From Gemmiger sp. An50 (GTDB taxonomy: Bacteria; Bacillota; Clostridia; Oscillospirales; Ruminococcaceae), in NCBI RefSeq assembly GCF_002161595.1, contig NZ_NFID01000003.1, positions 248,001 through 312,000 on the forward strand: a stretch of 64,000 nucleotides of DNA. The letters run 5' to 3'. Made by a program: the position numbers and the translations under genes. The first letter of the stretch is position 1. Each line of letters begins with the position of its first letter. The notes under the pieces are model-generated. The model worked only from the letters and a program-made list of their open reading frames with translations. It had not been told where the DNA came from and searched no databases. Below are positions 42,588-51,770 of this stretch, one piece after another.

Positions 42588-43511
42588 ATGTTAGTCAATA
42601 TTGTGATCCTGCTGGTGGGCTTTGCCCTGCTGGTCAAAGGCGCAGATGCCTTTGTGGATGGCTCCTCTGGCATTGCCCGCCTGCTGCGGGTTCCGTCGGT
42701 GGTGATCGGTCTGACCATCGTGGCCATGGGCACTAGCCTGCCGGAGGCCTCTGTGAGCATCACCGCCGGTCTGGCGGGCAGCAACGGCCTGAGCCTGGGC
42801 AACGTGATCGGCTCCAACCTGTTCAACCTGCTGGTGGTGGCCGGCGGCTGCGCGTTGATTCTGGCTTTCGGCATCGAGCGGCAGCTCATTGTGCGGGATT
42901 TCCCGGTCTACGTGGGTGCCTCCGCTTTGCTGGTGCTCTTCTTGCTGGACGGCGTGCTTCAGCGCTGGGAGGGTCTGGTGCTGCTGGCCTGCATGGTGCT
43001 GTACATGATCTGGACCGTGTGCGCGGCCATGAAGGAGCGCACCGAGGAGGATGCAGGGGAGAAGCCCTCTGTGGCAAAATGCCTGCTGTTTGTGGTGGTG
43101 GGCGTCGTGGCCATCATCTGGGGCGGTGATCTGGTGGTGGACAGCGCCAGCGCCATTGCCGCTGCCATGGGCCTGAGCGAGACCCTGATCGGCCTGACCA
43201 TCGTGGCGGTGGGCACCAGCCTGCCGGAGCTGGCTACCAGCATCGTGGCGGCCCGCAAGGGCGAGAGCGGCCTGGCACTGGGCAACGCCATCGGCTCCAG
43301 CACCTTCAACATCCTGTTCATCCTGGGCGCGTCCAGTGCGCTGACCGCCATCGAGAGCTCCGCCGAGGTGTTCACCGACGCGGTGGTGCTGCTGGTGGTC
43401 ACGGCAGTCATGTGCCTGTGGTGCTGGCTGCAGGGCCGGATGAGCCGGCTGATGGGCGGTATCGGCATCCTGGTCTATGTGGGCTATATCGTGTATGCGA
43501 TCCTGCGCTGA
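42588..43511 (+). CDS. CaCA-family Na+/Ca2+ (or K+-dependent) antiporter
   Basis: A 307-residue membrane protein with ten predicted helices in two inverted halves. Each half carries an alpha repeat: IVAMGTSLPEASVSITAGLA ... GNVIGSNLFNLL and IVAVGTSLPELATSIVAARK ... GNAIGSSTFNILF, with the ion-binding Glu in GTSLPE and Asn/Ser positions. It exchanges Ca2+ or a related cation for Na+ or H+. The ATG at 42588 follows AGAGG; upstream in-frame codons lack a Shine-Dalgarno. Single-gene unit. Confidence 0.92.
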   Translation: MLVNIVILLVGFALLVKGADAFVDGSSGIARLLRVPSVVIGLTIVAMGTSLPEASVSITAGLAGSNGLSLGNVIGSNLFNLLVVAGGCALILAFGIERQLIVRDFPVYVGASALLVLFLLDGVLQRWEGLVLLACMVLYMIWTVCAAMKERTEEDAGEKPSVAKCLLFVVVGVVAIIWGGDLVVDSASAIAAAMGLSETLIGLTIVAVGTSLPELATSIVAARKGESGLALGNAIGSSTFNILFILGASSALTAIESSAEVFTDAVVLLVVTAVMCLWCWLQGRMSRLMGGIGILVYVGYIVYAILR

Positions 43512-43536
43512 GCAGCAGAAAACCAATCAGAAAGAC

Positions 43537-43577
43537 AACGGCGCGGCGGGCGAGCAAGGCCCGCCGTGCCGTTTTTG
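43537..43577 (+). terminator. Intrinsic terminator
   Basis: AACGGCGCGGCGGGC pairs with GCCCGCCGTGCCGTT (to about 43573), followed by T. Confidence 0.8.
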
Positions 43578-43617
43578 TGAAAAAATGAGGGCCCAGCCCG
43601 GCGGGCTTTGGGCATAC

Positions 43618-43646
43618 TTGCCAAACCCCGGGGGCTTCCTTATAAT
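43618..43646 (+). promoter_or_regulatory. Promoter of the LytTR/GHKL pair
   Basis: TTGCCA (43618-43623), 17-bp spacer, TATAAT (43641-43646). Confidence 0.75.
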
Positions 43647-43709
43647 AGGTAATGAAAAAGCAGTCGGTAAAACTTGCGGAATTTGAAAACGGAAAGGACG
43701 GCACAATGA

Positions 43710-44423
43710 ATGATGATCAGCGTTGCGATCGTGGAGGATGAGGCGGCCTATGCACAGCAGCTGCGGGAATTCCTGGTGCGCTACTCCCAGGAGAGCGGGC
43801 AGGAGTTCGAGATCAGCATCTTTTCCGATGGAGACGAGATCGTGGAGGGCTACAAGGCTCAGTACGATCTGATCCTGCTGGATGTGGAGATGAAATTCAT
43901 GGACGGCATGACCGCCGCCGAGGAGATCCGCCGGGTGGACCCGGAGGTGGTGATCATCTTCATCACCAATATGGCCCAGTACGCCATCCGGGGCTACGCG
44001 GTGGACGCCATGGACTACGTGCTCAAGCCGGTGAGCTATTTTGCTTTTTCCCAGCGGCTGAGCCGGGCCATCCAGCGGATGAAAAAGCGGGCCCGCCGCT
44101 ACATGACCATCAGCATCAAGGGCGGGGCCCAGAAGCTGGACATCGACAAGATCTATTATGTGGAGAGCCAGGGCCACAACCTGATCTTCCACACCGAACA
44201 GGGCGACCATGTGACCAGCGGCACCATGAAGGACGTGGAGGGCAAGCTGGAACCCCTGAATTTCTTTCGCTGCAACAAGGGCTATCTTGTGAATCTGGAG
44301 CATGTGGACGGTGTGCAGGGCGGCTGCGCATTGGTGGGCGGCCAGGAGCTGCTGATCAGCCGGGGCCGCAAAAACGACTTTATGGAAGCGTTGGCCAACT
44401 ATGTGGGCGAGGTGATCAAGTGA
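43710..44423 (+). CDS. LytTR-family response regulator
   Basis: A 237-residue regulator of the AgrA/LytR type. Receiver domain (1-115): VAIVEDE acidic pocket, Asp in LILLDVEMKFMDG, KP in YVLKPVSY. The LytTR DNA-binding domain (135-235) shows KLDIDKIYYVESQGHNLIFH and FFRCNKGYLVNLEHVDGV. It pairs with the GHKL kinase that overlaps its end. Two neighbouring ATGs (43710, 43713) could start it; GGAAAGGA precedes. Candidate targets are the GH3 genes downstream. Confidence 0.93.
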   Translation: MMISVAIVEDEAAYAQQLREFLVRYSQESGQEFEISIFSDGDEIVEGYKAQYDLILLDVEMKFMDGMTAAEEIRRVDPEVVIIFITNMAQYAIRGYAVDAMDYVLKPVSYFAFSQRLSRAIQRMKKRARRYMTISIKGGAQKLDIDKIYYVESQGHNLIFHTEQGDHVTSGTMKDVEGKLEPLNFFRCNKGYLVNLEHVDGVQGGCALVGGQELLISRGRKNDFMEALANYVGEVIK

Positions 44424-45760
44424 ACACCATGCCCTTTCCGGATATTCCCCGCCTTTACACCGCCATTGCGGAGTGGCTGGCCTGCATGGTCTATATTGCT
44501 CAGCTGCCGCTGCGCATCCGGGGCTGGCGGCTGGCAGGGGTCAGCGCCGGCATGCTGGCGGTGCAGTGCCTGTTTTTGGAGTTCACCGGCGACGCGCCGC
44601 TGTTTTTGTGGATGCCCTGCATGATGGCGGCCATTGGCCTGATGCTGGCGCTGTTCTGCGCCTGCTGCAATCTCCCGGTGCTGGACGCCTGCTACCATTG
44701 CATGCGGGCCTTCCTGCTGGCGGAGTTCGCGGCGGCCCTGGAATGGCAGCTGTACTTTTACACCCTGTTCCGGCTGGGCTGGCACAGCAAGATCTGGGAG
44801 CTGCTCTGCCTGGCGGTGATCTATGCGGCGGTGTTCGGTTTTATTTTCCTGCTGGAACGGCACCGGAGGGAAGCTACCCGCCATTTCAAGGTCACGCCCC
44901 GCGAGACCGTCAGCGCCGCAGCCATCGGTCTGGCCGCGTTCCTGATGAGCAATCTCAGCTATGCCTACAGCAACACCCCCTTCAGCGGGGGCTTCGTGAC
45001 CGACATCTTCAACACCCGCACCCTGGTTGATTTGGGCGGTCTGGCGATTTTGTATGCCTATCATGTGCAGCGGGGTGAGCTTCACATGCGCTATGAGCTG
45101 GAGTCCATCCAGAATGTGCTGCAAAATCAGTATGCGCAGTACCGGCAGTCCCGCGAGAGCATTGATGTGATCAACCGTAAATATCATGATCTGAAGCACC
45201 AGATCGCGGCCCTGCGGGCAGAGAGCGACCCGGAGCGCCGTGCCGCCTGGCTGGACGAGATGGAAGAGGACATCAAAACCTACGAGGCCCAGAATAAGAC
45301 CGGAAACGCGGTGCTGGATACCGTGCTCACCAGCAAAAGCCTGTATTGCCAGAAGCATGGCATCACCCTCACCTGTGTAGCGGACGGCACCCGCCTGGGC
45401 TTTATGAGCGTGATGGACATCTGCACCATCTTCGGCAATGCGCTGGACAACGCCATCGAGTGCGAATTACGCATCGCGGACAAGTCCAAGCGGCTGATTC
45501 ACGTGACCGTAGCGGTGCAGAAGAGCTTTTTGCTGCTGCGCTTCGAGAACTACTACGAAGGCACGCTGGAGTTTGAGGGCGGTCTGCCGGTGACCACCAA
45601 AAAGGAGAAGGCATATCACGGCTTCGGCATCAAGAGCATCCGTTATACTGCGGAAAAGTACGGCGGCAGCGTGACCGTGGCCGCCAAGGACAACTGGTTT
45701 GAGATGAAGGTTCTGCTTCCGCTACCCAAAGAGGGGCAGCCCAAAGCGAAACCGGAGTAA
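44420..45760 (+). CDS. GHKL-domain sensor histidine kinase (AgrC-like)
   Basis: A 446-residue kinase. The N-terminal half (1-220) has about six membrane helices, then a linker coiled coil, an H-box NRKYHDLKHQIAALR with His256/His260, and a GHKL ATPase with FGNALDNAIECEL (N box) and GFGIKSIRYTAEKYGG (G box). The GTG start at 44420 overlaps the regulator stop; GAGGTG lies 6 nt before it, and ATG 44429 is an alternative. No AgrB/AgrD-like peptide gene is nearby, so the signal is unknown. Confidence 0.92.
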   Translation: MNTMPFPDIPRLYTAIAEWLACMVYIAQLPLRIRGWRLAGVSAGMLAVQCLFLEFTGDAPLFLWMPCMMAAIGLMLALFCACCNLPVLDACYHCMRAFLLAEFAAALEWQLYFYTLFRLGWHSKIWELLCLAVIYAAVFGFIFLLERHRREATRHFKVTPRETVSAAAIGLAAFLMSNLSYAYSNTPFSGGFVTDIFNTRTLVDLGGLAILYAYHVQRGELHMRYELESIQNVLQNQYAQYRQSRESIDVINRKYHDLKHQIAALRAESDPERRAAWLDEMEEDIKTYEAQNKTGNAVLDTVLTSKSLYCQKHGITLTCVADGTRLGFMSVMDICTIFGNALDNAIECELRIADKSKRLIHVTVAVQKSFLLLRFENYYEGTLEFEGGLPVTTKKEKAYHGFGIKSIRYTAEKYGGSVTVAAKDNWFEMKVLLPLPKEGQPKAKPE

Positions 45761-45770
45761 ACAGAACATG

Positions 45771-45817
45771 GCCCGCGCAGTTTTCACAGTTCAGTGAAAC
45801 TGCGCGGGCTGTTTTTG
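45771..45817 (+). terminator. Terminator of the two-component pair
   Basis: GCCCGCGCAGTTTTCAC (45771-45787) pairs with GTGAAACTGCGCGGGC (45794-45809), followed by TGTTTTT. Confidence 0.88.
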
Positions 45818-45890
45818 TGTGAATTTACGAAATTGAAATGATTTTGTAACTTGTCAAAGGTCATTGGTGAATGTGACGAAAACAGGCGGG

Positions 45891-45970
45891 AGAAATTTGT
45901 GCGGAATCCATAAAGAGAAAATCCGTTTGTGCGCAAAAGCTGCGATTTGTGAAGAAGCCATGAAATTTGT
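45891..45970 (+). promoter_or_regulatory. Phased TTTGT repeats, candidate LytTR binding sites
   Basis: TTTGT boxes at 45896, 45926, 45946 and 45966 are spaced 30, 20 and 20 bp, i.e. on one DNA face. The second, TCCGTTTGT (45922-45930), matches the LytTR consensus [TA][AC][CA]GTTN[AG][TG] fully; the others match in part. A TAAAAT (45984-45989) could be the -10 of the GH3 gene. The leader to 46182 has no gene. Confidence 0.45.
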
Positions 45971-46182
45971 AAAAAGGATGTGTTAAAATGCATCCAGAAA
46001 AACGGGCAGGGCCAAGAGATGGGGCCCGGCTTGTGAAATGACAGCGGCGTGATGAGCCCATGCGGTGCAAACAGGGAATTCACTGCGGCCGACGCGCCGG
46101 AAAGGAAGGTGGCTGCGCGCACAGGAAACAGCCTTTTGCAAAGGCGAGTACGCAAGCATTTACATTTTAAGGAGGAAACGAA

Positions 46183-49125
46183 ATGCTGTCTATCAATATT
46201 GATGACGTCATCAAAGTTCTTGATTCGATGAAATATCATCTGATCGGATTTGGCGTTGTTCTGGTACTGGCGATCATTGCCATGATCGCTTGTATGAAAC
46301 TGCCCAAGGCCAAAAAGGCCATGATTCGCTGCCAGGCCGGTCTGGCTATCCTGCTGGCCCTGGTCATTACCGTTAACCTGATCTGCTTTGGCCCCATGTT
46401 CACCGTGATCAACCTGGCCATGGGCGGCGGTTCCATCACCGAGGAAAGCATGGCGGAGGCCTATGAGGTCAACACCGAGCTGGTGGGCGAGGGTGTTACT
46501 CTGCTGGAGAACAACGGTGCTCTGCCCCTGGCCAGCGGCTCCAATCTGAATGTGTTCGGCTGGGCTTCCACCGCTCCCGTTTACGGCGGCGTTGGTTCCG
46601 GTGCCCTGAACGACCAGTACGAAGTGACTGATCTGATCACCGGTCTGAAGAATGCCGGTCTGAATGTGAACGAGGATTTGGTGAACTTCTACGAGACCTA
46701 TCAGGCCGAGCGTCCCAGCGTTGGCATGTGGGCCCAGGATTGGACTCTGCCCGAGCCCAACGTGAATGCTTACACCGACGAGCTGATGAGCGGCGCCAAG
46801 GAATTCTCTGACACTGCTCTGGTCGTGATCTCCCGTCCCGGCGGTGAGAACGCCGATATGCCCACCGATATGGTGTCTGTTGTGGACGGCAGCTGGCTCG
46901 AGCGAGATGCCATTACCGGCAACTCCTACTTCAACGGTGTTTATGACGACAGCCTGAATGAGGGCAATGACTGGGATGAAGGCGACCACTACCTGCAGCT
47001 GAGCAACCGCGAGGAAGAGATGCTGCAGATGGTCTGCGACAACTTTGATAAGGTGATCGTGCTGATCAACACCAACAACGCTATGGAGCTGGGTTTCCTG
47101 AAGGAGTACGGTGTTGACGCTGCGGTGTACGCTCCCTGCCCCGGCCAGAACGGCTTCAATGCAGTGGGCCAGGTGTTTACCGGTGAGGTGAATCCCTCCG
47201 GTAAGACCGTGGACACCTTTGTTTACGATCTGTTCAATACCCCCACTGCCAACAACTTTGGCCAGTTTACTTATGACAATATGGATGAGCATGCGGTGGT
47301 TACCACCAGCTTCTCCACCGGTGAGCAGAGCACTGCTCTGCCCAGCTTCGTGAACTATGTGGAAGGCATCTACGTGGGCTACAAGTTCTACGAGACTGCT
47401 GCGGCAGAAGGCCTGATCGACTACGACTCCACCGTTGTGTATCCCTTCGGCTACGGCCTGTCCTACACCACCTTCTCTCAGGAGATGGGCCCCATCACCG
47501 AGAGCGACGGTACCCTGAGCTTCGACGTGACCGTGACCAACACCGGCAGCGTGGCCGGCAAGACCGTTGTGGAGGTTTACTACAATCCTCCCTACACCAA
47601 CGGCGGCATCGAGAAGGCTTCCGCAAACCTGGTCGCCTTTGACAAGACCGAGATCCTGGAGCCCGGCGCTTCCGAGACTGTGACCATCAGCTTCAAGGCT
47701 GAGGATATGGCTTCCTACGACACCTACGGCGCTGCTGCCTACGTGCTGGAGGCCGGCGATTACATCATCAGCATCAACAGCGACTCCCACACTGTTTTGG
47801 ACAGCGAAGTATACAATGTGCCCAGCACCATCGTGTACAGCGACGGCCGCAGTACCGACAAGACCGCTCCCACCAACCAGTTTGAGAATGTGGAAGGCGA
47901 CGTAACCTATCTGTCCCGCGCTGACGGTTTTGCCAACTACGCCGAGGCTACCGCTGCTCCTGCCAGCATGTCCATGTCCGAAGAGGATAAGGCTGCCTTC
48001 CTGAACAACGCGAACTACGATCCCAACAACTATAACAATCCCGACGATCAGATGCCTACCACCGGCGCCAAGAATGGCCTGCAGCTGGTCGACATGCGCG
48101 GCGTAGCTTACGACGACGCTCAGTGGGATACCTTCCTGGATCAGCTGACCGTATCGGAGATGAGCGAACTGATTGCTATGGGCGGTTACCAGACCGCTCC
48201 TCTGGCCAGCATCGGTAAGGTTCAGACCTACGACTGTGATGGCCCCGCTTCCATCAACAATAACTTCACCGGTCAGGGCTCCATCGGCTTCGCCGGTACC
48301 GTTCTGATGGCTTCCACCTGGAATACCGACACTGTTTACAAGTTCGGTTCCTCCATCGGCCGCATGGCTGATGATCTGGATGTTTCCGGCTGGTATGCTC
48401 CCGCCATGAACATCCATCGTTCCGCCTTCAGCGGCCGTAACTTCGAGTACTACTCTGAGGACGGCGTGCTGAGCGGCAAGCTGGCTGCCCAGGCCGTCCA
48501 GGGTGCTGAGGAGCACGGCGTGTACGCTTACATCAAGCACTACGCTCTGAACGACCAGGAAACCAACCGCAACAGCATGCTGTGCACCTGGGCCAACGAG
48601 CAGTCTATCCGCGAAATTTACCTGAAGCCCTTCGAGCTCTCCGTGAAGGAAGGCGGCGCAGATGCCGTAATGTCCTCCTTCAACTACGTGGGTACCGAGT
48701 GGGCCGGCGCTTCCAACGCCCTGTGCAACATCGTCCTGCGTGACGAGTGGGGCTTCGTGGGCATGGTTCTGACCGACTACTTCGGCGTGTACGGCTACAT
48801 GGATGCTGACCAGGGCATTCGCAACGGCACCGACTTCTGTCTGGTGAACTATCCCACCGAGACCAACTACCTGACCGACACCACCAGCGCCACCGGCATT
48901 CTGGCTGCCCGTCAGGCATGTAAGAACATCCTGTACACCGTGGTGAACAGCCGCGCTTACATGGAAGAGAACCTGAACCCCGGTATGCCCACCTGGCAGA
49001 TCGCCGCCATTGCCATCGACGTTGTGCTGGCTGCTGTGCTGGTCGTGCTGGAGGTTCGCACCGTTAAGGGCTACAGCCGCCGCAAGGCGCAGGAAGCCCA
49101 GGCTCAGGCCAACACCGAAGCGTAA
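46183..49125 (+). CDS. Membrane-anchored GH3 beta-glycosidase with permuted domains
   Basis: A 980-residue enzyme with swapped domain order. Two membrane helices come first (residues 18-40 and 48-75). Then a GH3 C-terminal-type sandwich (about 85-415, starting GEGVTLLENNGALPL), an Fn3-like domain (about 417-530, starting YPFGYGLSYTTF), a linker, and last the GH3 (beta/alpha)8 domain (about 640-935) with SGRNFEYYSEDG, YIKHYALNDQET and nucleophile Asp865 in VLTDYFGVYG. A C-terminal helix (about 945-968) anchors it again. Known permuted GH3 enzymes act on beta-glucosides or xylosides; the substrate here is open. AAGGAGG precedes the ATG. Confidence 0.88.
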   Translation: MLSINIDDVIKVLDSMKYHLIGFGVVLVLAIIAMIACMKLPKAKKAMIRCQAGLAILLALVITVNLICFGPMFTVINLAMGGGSITEESMAEAYEVNTELVGEGVTLLENNGALPLASGSNLNVFGWASTAPVYGGVGSGALNDQYEVTDLITGLKNAGLNVNEDLVNFYETYQAERPSVGMWAQDWTLPEPNVNAYTDELMSGAKEFSDTALVVISRPGGENADMPTDMVSVVDGSWLERDAITGNSYFNGVYDDSLNEGNDWDEGDHYLQLSNREEEMLQMVCDNFDKVIVLINTNNAMELGFLKEYGVDAAVYAPCPGQNGFNAVGQVFTGEVNPSGKTVDTFVYDLFNTPTANNFGQFTYDNMDEHAVVTTSFSTGEQSTALPSFVNYVEGIYVGYKFYETAAAEGLIDYDSTVVYPFGYGLSYTTFSQEMGPITESDGTLSFDVTVTNTGSVAGKTVVEVYYNPPYTNGGIEKASANLVAFDKTEILEPGASETVTISFKAEDMASYDTYGAAAYVLEAGDYIISINSDSHTVLDSEVYNVPSTIVYSDGRSTDKTAPTNQFENVEGDVTYLSRADGFANYAEATAAPASMSMSEEDKAAFLNNANYDPNNYNNPDDQMPTTGAKNGLQLVDMRGVAYDDAQWDTFLDQLTVSEMSELIAMGGYQTAPLASIGKVQTYDCDGPASINNNFTGQGSIGFAGTVLMASTWNTDTVYKFGSSIGRMADDLDVSGWYAPAMNIHRSAFSGRNFEYYSEDGVLSGKLAAQAVQGAEEHGVYAYIKHYALNDQETNRNSMLCTWANEQSIREIYLKPFELSVKEGGADAVMSSFNYVGTEWAGASNALCNIVLRDEWGFVGMVLTDYFGVYGYMDADQGIRNGTDFCLVNYPTETNYLTDTTSATGILAARQACKNILYTVVNSRAYMEENLNPGMPTWQIAAIAIDVVLAAVLVVLEVRTVKGYSRRKAQEAQAQANTEA

Positions 49126-49169
49126 TGCTTTCCAAGCTTCCTTCGAAGCACAATAACCGGTAACTGACC

Positions 49170-49220
49170 GGCCGTAATGCCGGGGCCCCGTGTAAATCAT
49201 GCGGGGCCCCGGTCATGGCC
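49170..49220 (+). repeat. GC-rich hairpin between the two GH3 genes
   Basis: CCGGGGCCCCG (49180-49190) pairs with CGGGGCCCCGG (49202-49212), extended by ATG/CAT and GGCC pairs. There is no T-run, so it more likely stabilises or modulates the message than terminates it. Confidence 0.6.
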
Positions 49221-49321
49221 GGCTCCCAGAGAGCGGTTTTCTTCAAAACTGCTTTGTGGGAACCAGCCAATGGACCAACCACGCCCCAAGGCGGGCGCTA
49301 GAGAGCAAAGGAGTTAAGCCC

Positions 49322-51721
49322 ATGAAGTACAAAGATTTGATCGATCAGATGACTCTGGAGGAAAAGTGCAGTCTGTTGTCCGGCCGGGATGTATGGACCA
49401 CCCGTCCCATCGAGCGCTTGGGCATCCCCAGCATCTTTCTGTCCGACGGTCCCACCGGCGTTCGCAAGCAGATGGGCGCAGGCGATCACCTGGGCCTGAA
49501 TGCCAGTGTACCCGCCACCTGCCTGCCCACCGCTGCCACCATGGCCAACAGCTGGAATCCGGAGCTGAGCCAGGAGGTGGGCCGTCTGGTGGGTGAAGAA
49601 GCTGCCAGCCTGGATGTGAACGTGCTGCTGGGCCCCGGCCTGAACATCAAGCGCAGCCCGCTGTGCGGCCGTAACTTCGAGTACTTCTCCGAAGACCCTT
49701 ATCTGAGCGGCAAGATGGCCGCCGCCTTCGTGCGCGGTGTACAGGAGAACGGCATCTCCGCCTGCCCCAAGCACTTCGCCGCCAACAGCCAGGAGCTGCG
49801 CCGCATGGCCAATGACAGCGTGATGGACGAGCGTACCTTCCGCGAGATCTACCTCACCGGCTTTGAAATCGCCGTAAAGGAAGGCCAGCCCAAGACCATC
49901 ATGAGCGCCTACAACAAGATCAACGGCGTTTACGCCAACGAGAGTAAGCACCTGCTGCAGGAGGTTCTGGTGAACGACTGGGGCTACCAGGGTGCTGTTG
50001 TCACCGACTGGGGCGGCTCCAACGACCACGTGGAAGGTGTCCGCGTGGGCAGCCATCTGGAAATGCCCGGCACCGGCGGCGACAGCGACCGTGAACTGGT
50101 GGCCGCGGTCAAGGAAGGCCGTCTGAGCATGGATTTGCTGGACCAGCGTGTGGATGAGTTCCTGCGTCTGGTGTTCTCCACCATCAACGCTCCCGCTGCA
50201 GGCAAGGAGTTCGACAAGGAAGGTCACCATCAGCTGGCCGCCCATGCCGCTGAGGAGACCGTGGTGCTGCTGAAGAACGAGGGAGACATCCTGCCTCTGG
50301 CCGAGGGCACTAAGGTGGCCGTGATCGGCGAGTTTGCCCAGAAGCCCCGTTACCAGGGCGCCGGCTCCAGCCTGGTGAACCCCACCAAGCTGGACACCGC
50401 CAATGAGCTGCTGGCGGGCATGCCGCTGCAGTCTGTGGGCTATGCCCAGGGCTACCAGCGCAACAACAAACACGATGAGGCCCTGAAGATGGAGGCTGTG
50501 GAGCTGGCCAAGAAGGCAGACGTGGTTCTGCTGTATGTGGGCCTGCCTGAGATCAGCGAGACCGAGGGCCTGGACCGGGATCACATGCGGATGCCGGAAA
50601 ACCAGGTGGAGCTGCTGGAAGCCGTGGCCGAGGTGAACCCCAATCTGGTGGTGGTACTGTCTGCAGGCAGCCCGGTTGAGATGCCCTGGCTGAACCGCTG
50701 CAAGGCTCTGGTCCATGGCTACCTAGGCGGTCAGGCAGGCGCGGGTGCGGTACTGCGTGTGATCACCGGCCAGGTGAACCCCAGCGCCAAGCTGGCCGAG
50801 AGCTACCCCATGACCTGTGAGGAAAACCCCTCCAGCCCCTACTACCCGGGCCTGGAGCGCACCAGTGAATACCGCGAGGGCCTGTATGTGGGCTATCGCT
50901 ACTACGAGACCGCCGGCGTGCCGGTGCGGTTCCCCTTCGGCTTCGGCCTGTCCTACACCACCTTCGCGTACAGCGACCTGAAGGTGAGCGAGAAGGAGGT
51001 AACCTTCACCCTGACCAATACCGGCAAGCGGGACGGCGCCGAGGTGGCCCAGCTGTATGTGGGCTGCAAAGGTGGCAAGGTGTTCCGCCCTGCCAAGGAG
51101 CTGAAGGGCTTCGCCAAGGTGTTCCTAAAGGCGGGCGAGAGCAAGACCGTAACCATCCAGTTGGACGACAAGGCCTTCCGTTACTTTGATGTGAAGACCG
51201 ACTCCTGGCAGGTGGAGGGCGGCGTGTACCAGCTGATGGTGGGCGCCAGCGTGGCCGATATCCGCCTGGAGGGCGAGGTCACCGTACAGGGCACTGGCGC
51301 TGCCTGCCCCTACGATCCCGCTCAGCTGGAATGCTACTACACCGGCAAGGTCACTCAGGTGCCCGATGCGCAGTTCGAAGCTCTGCTGGGTCATCCCATT
51401 CCGGAATCCGGCTGGGACGCCAGCGGCCTGCTGGGCATGAACGATGCCATCTGCCAGATGTACTACGCCAAGAGCCCGCTGGCCCGTCTAGTCTACAAGA
51501 TCCTGACCCATCTGAAAGACAAGAGCATCGCCAAAGGTGAGCCGGATCTGAACATCCTGTTCATCTACAACATGCCCTTCCGCGGCATTGCCAAGATGAC
51601 TGGCGGCGCGGTGACCATGGATATGGCCCGCTGCATGGTGACCATGGTGAACGGCCACTTCTTCAAGGGTCTGGGCGGTTTGATCAAGGCATTCTTTGCC
51701 GGCCGCAAGGCGCAGAAGTAA
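49322..51721 (+). CDS. GH3 beta-glycosidase, classical domain order
   Basis: A 799-residue cytoplasmic enzyme without signal peptide. Order: GH3 (beta/alpha)8 domain (1-300; IFLSDGPTGVRKQMG, CGRNFEYFSEDPYLSG, PKHFAANSQELRR), nucleophile Asp229 in VVTDWGG; GH3 sandwich (330-560; AEETVVLLKNEGDILPLAEG); Fn3-like domain (600-690; FPFGFGLSYTTFAYSD); and a C-terminal extension of about 100 residues. It would hydrolyse oligosaccharides taken into the cell or glycolipids at the membrane face. ATG 49322 follows AAAGGAG; upstream codons are ignored. Probably cotranscribed with the permuted GH3 gene. Confidence 0.93.
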   Translation: MKYKDLIDQMTLEEKCSLLSGRDVWTTRPIERLGIPSIFLSDGPTGVRKQMGAGDHLGLNASVPATCLPTAATMANSWNPELSQEVGRLVGEEAASLDVNVLLGPGLNIKRSPLCGRNFEYFSEDPYLSGKMAAAFVRGVQENGISACPKHFAANSQELRRMANDSVMDERTFREIYLTGFEIAVKEGQPKTIMSAYNKINGVYANESKHLLQEVLVNDWGYQGAVVTDWGGSNDHVEGVRVGSHLEMPGTGGDSDRELVAAVKEGRLSMDLLDQRVDEFLRLVFSTINAPAAGKEFDKEGHHQLAAHAAEETVVLLKNEGDILPLAEGTKVAVIGEFAQKPRYQGAGSSLVNPTKLDTANELLAGMPLQSVGYAQGYQRNNKHDEALKMEAVELAKKADVVLLYVGLPEISETEGLDRDHMRMPENQVELLEAVAEVNPNLVVVLSAGSPVEMPWLNRCKALVHGYLGGQAGAGAVLRVITGQVNPSAKLAESYPMTCEENPSSPYYPGLERTSEYREGLYVGYRYYETAGVPVRFPFGFGLSYTTFAYSDLKVSEKEVTFTLTNTGKRDGAEVAQLYVGCKGGKVFRPAKELKGFAKVFLKAGESKTVTIQLDDKAFRYFDVKTDSWQVEGGVYQLMVGASVADIRLEGEVTVQGTGAACPYDPAQLECYYTGKVTQVPDAQFEALLGHPIPESGWDASGLLGMNDAICQMYYAKSPLARLVYKILTHLKDKSIAKGEPDLNILFIYNMPFRGIAKMTGGAVTMDMARCMVTMVNGHFFKGLGGLIKAFFAGRKAQK

Positions 51722-51770
51722 AACGGAGCAGACCAGTGGAGTCTGATAAAATTGAGGGGGATATAGATAA

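Noticed and set aside
45784-49200. A very long open frame on the minus strand opposite the permuted GH3 gene
   Set aside because: It lies antisense to a clear GH3 enzyme, has low-complexity His/Val/Gly-rich composition and no domain; such frames arise in GC-rich genes with strong codon bias. The same holds for long antisense frames opposite livM, the RND gene, guaA and the hydrogenase genes.
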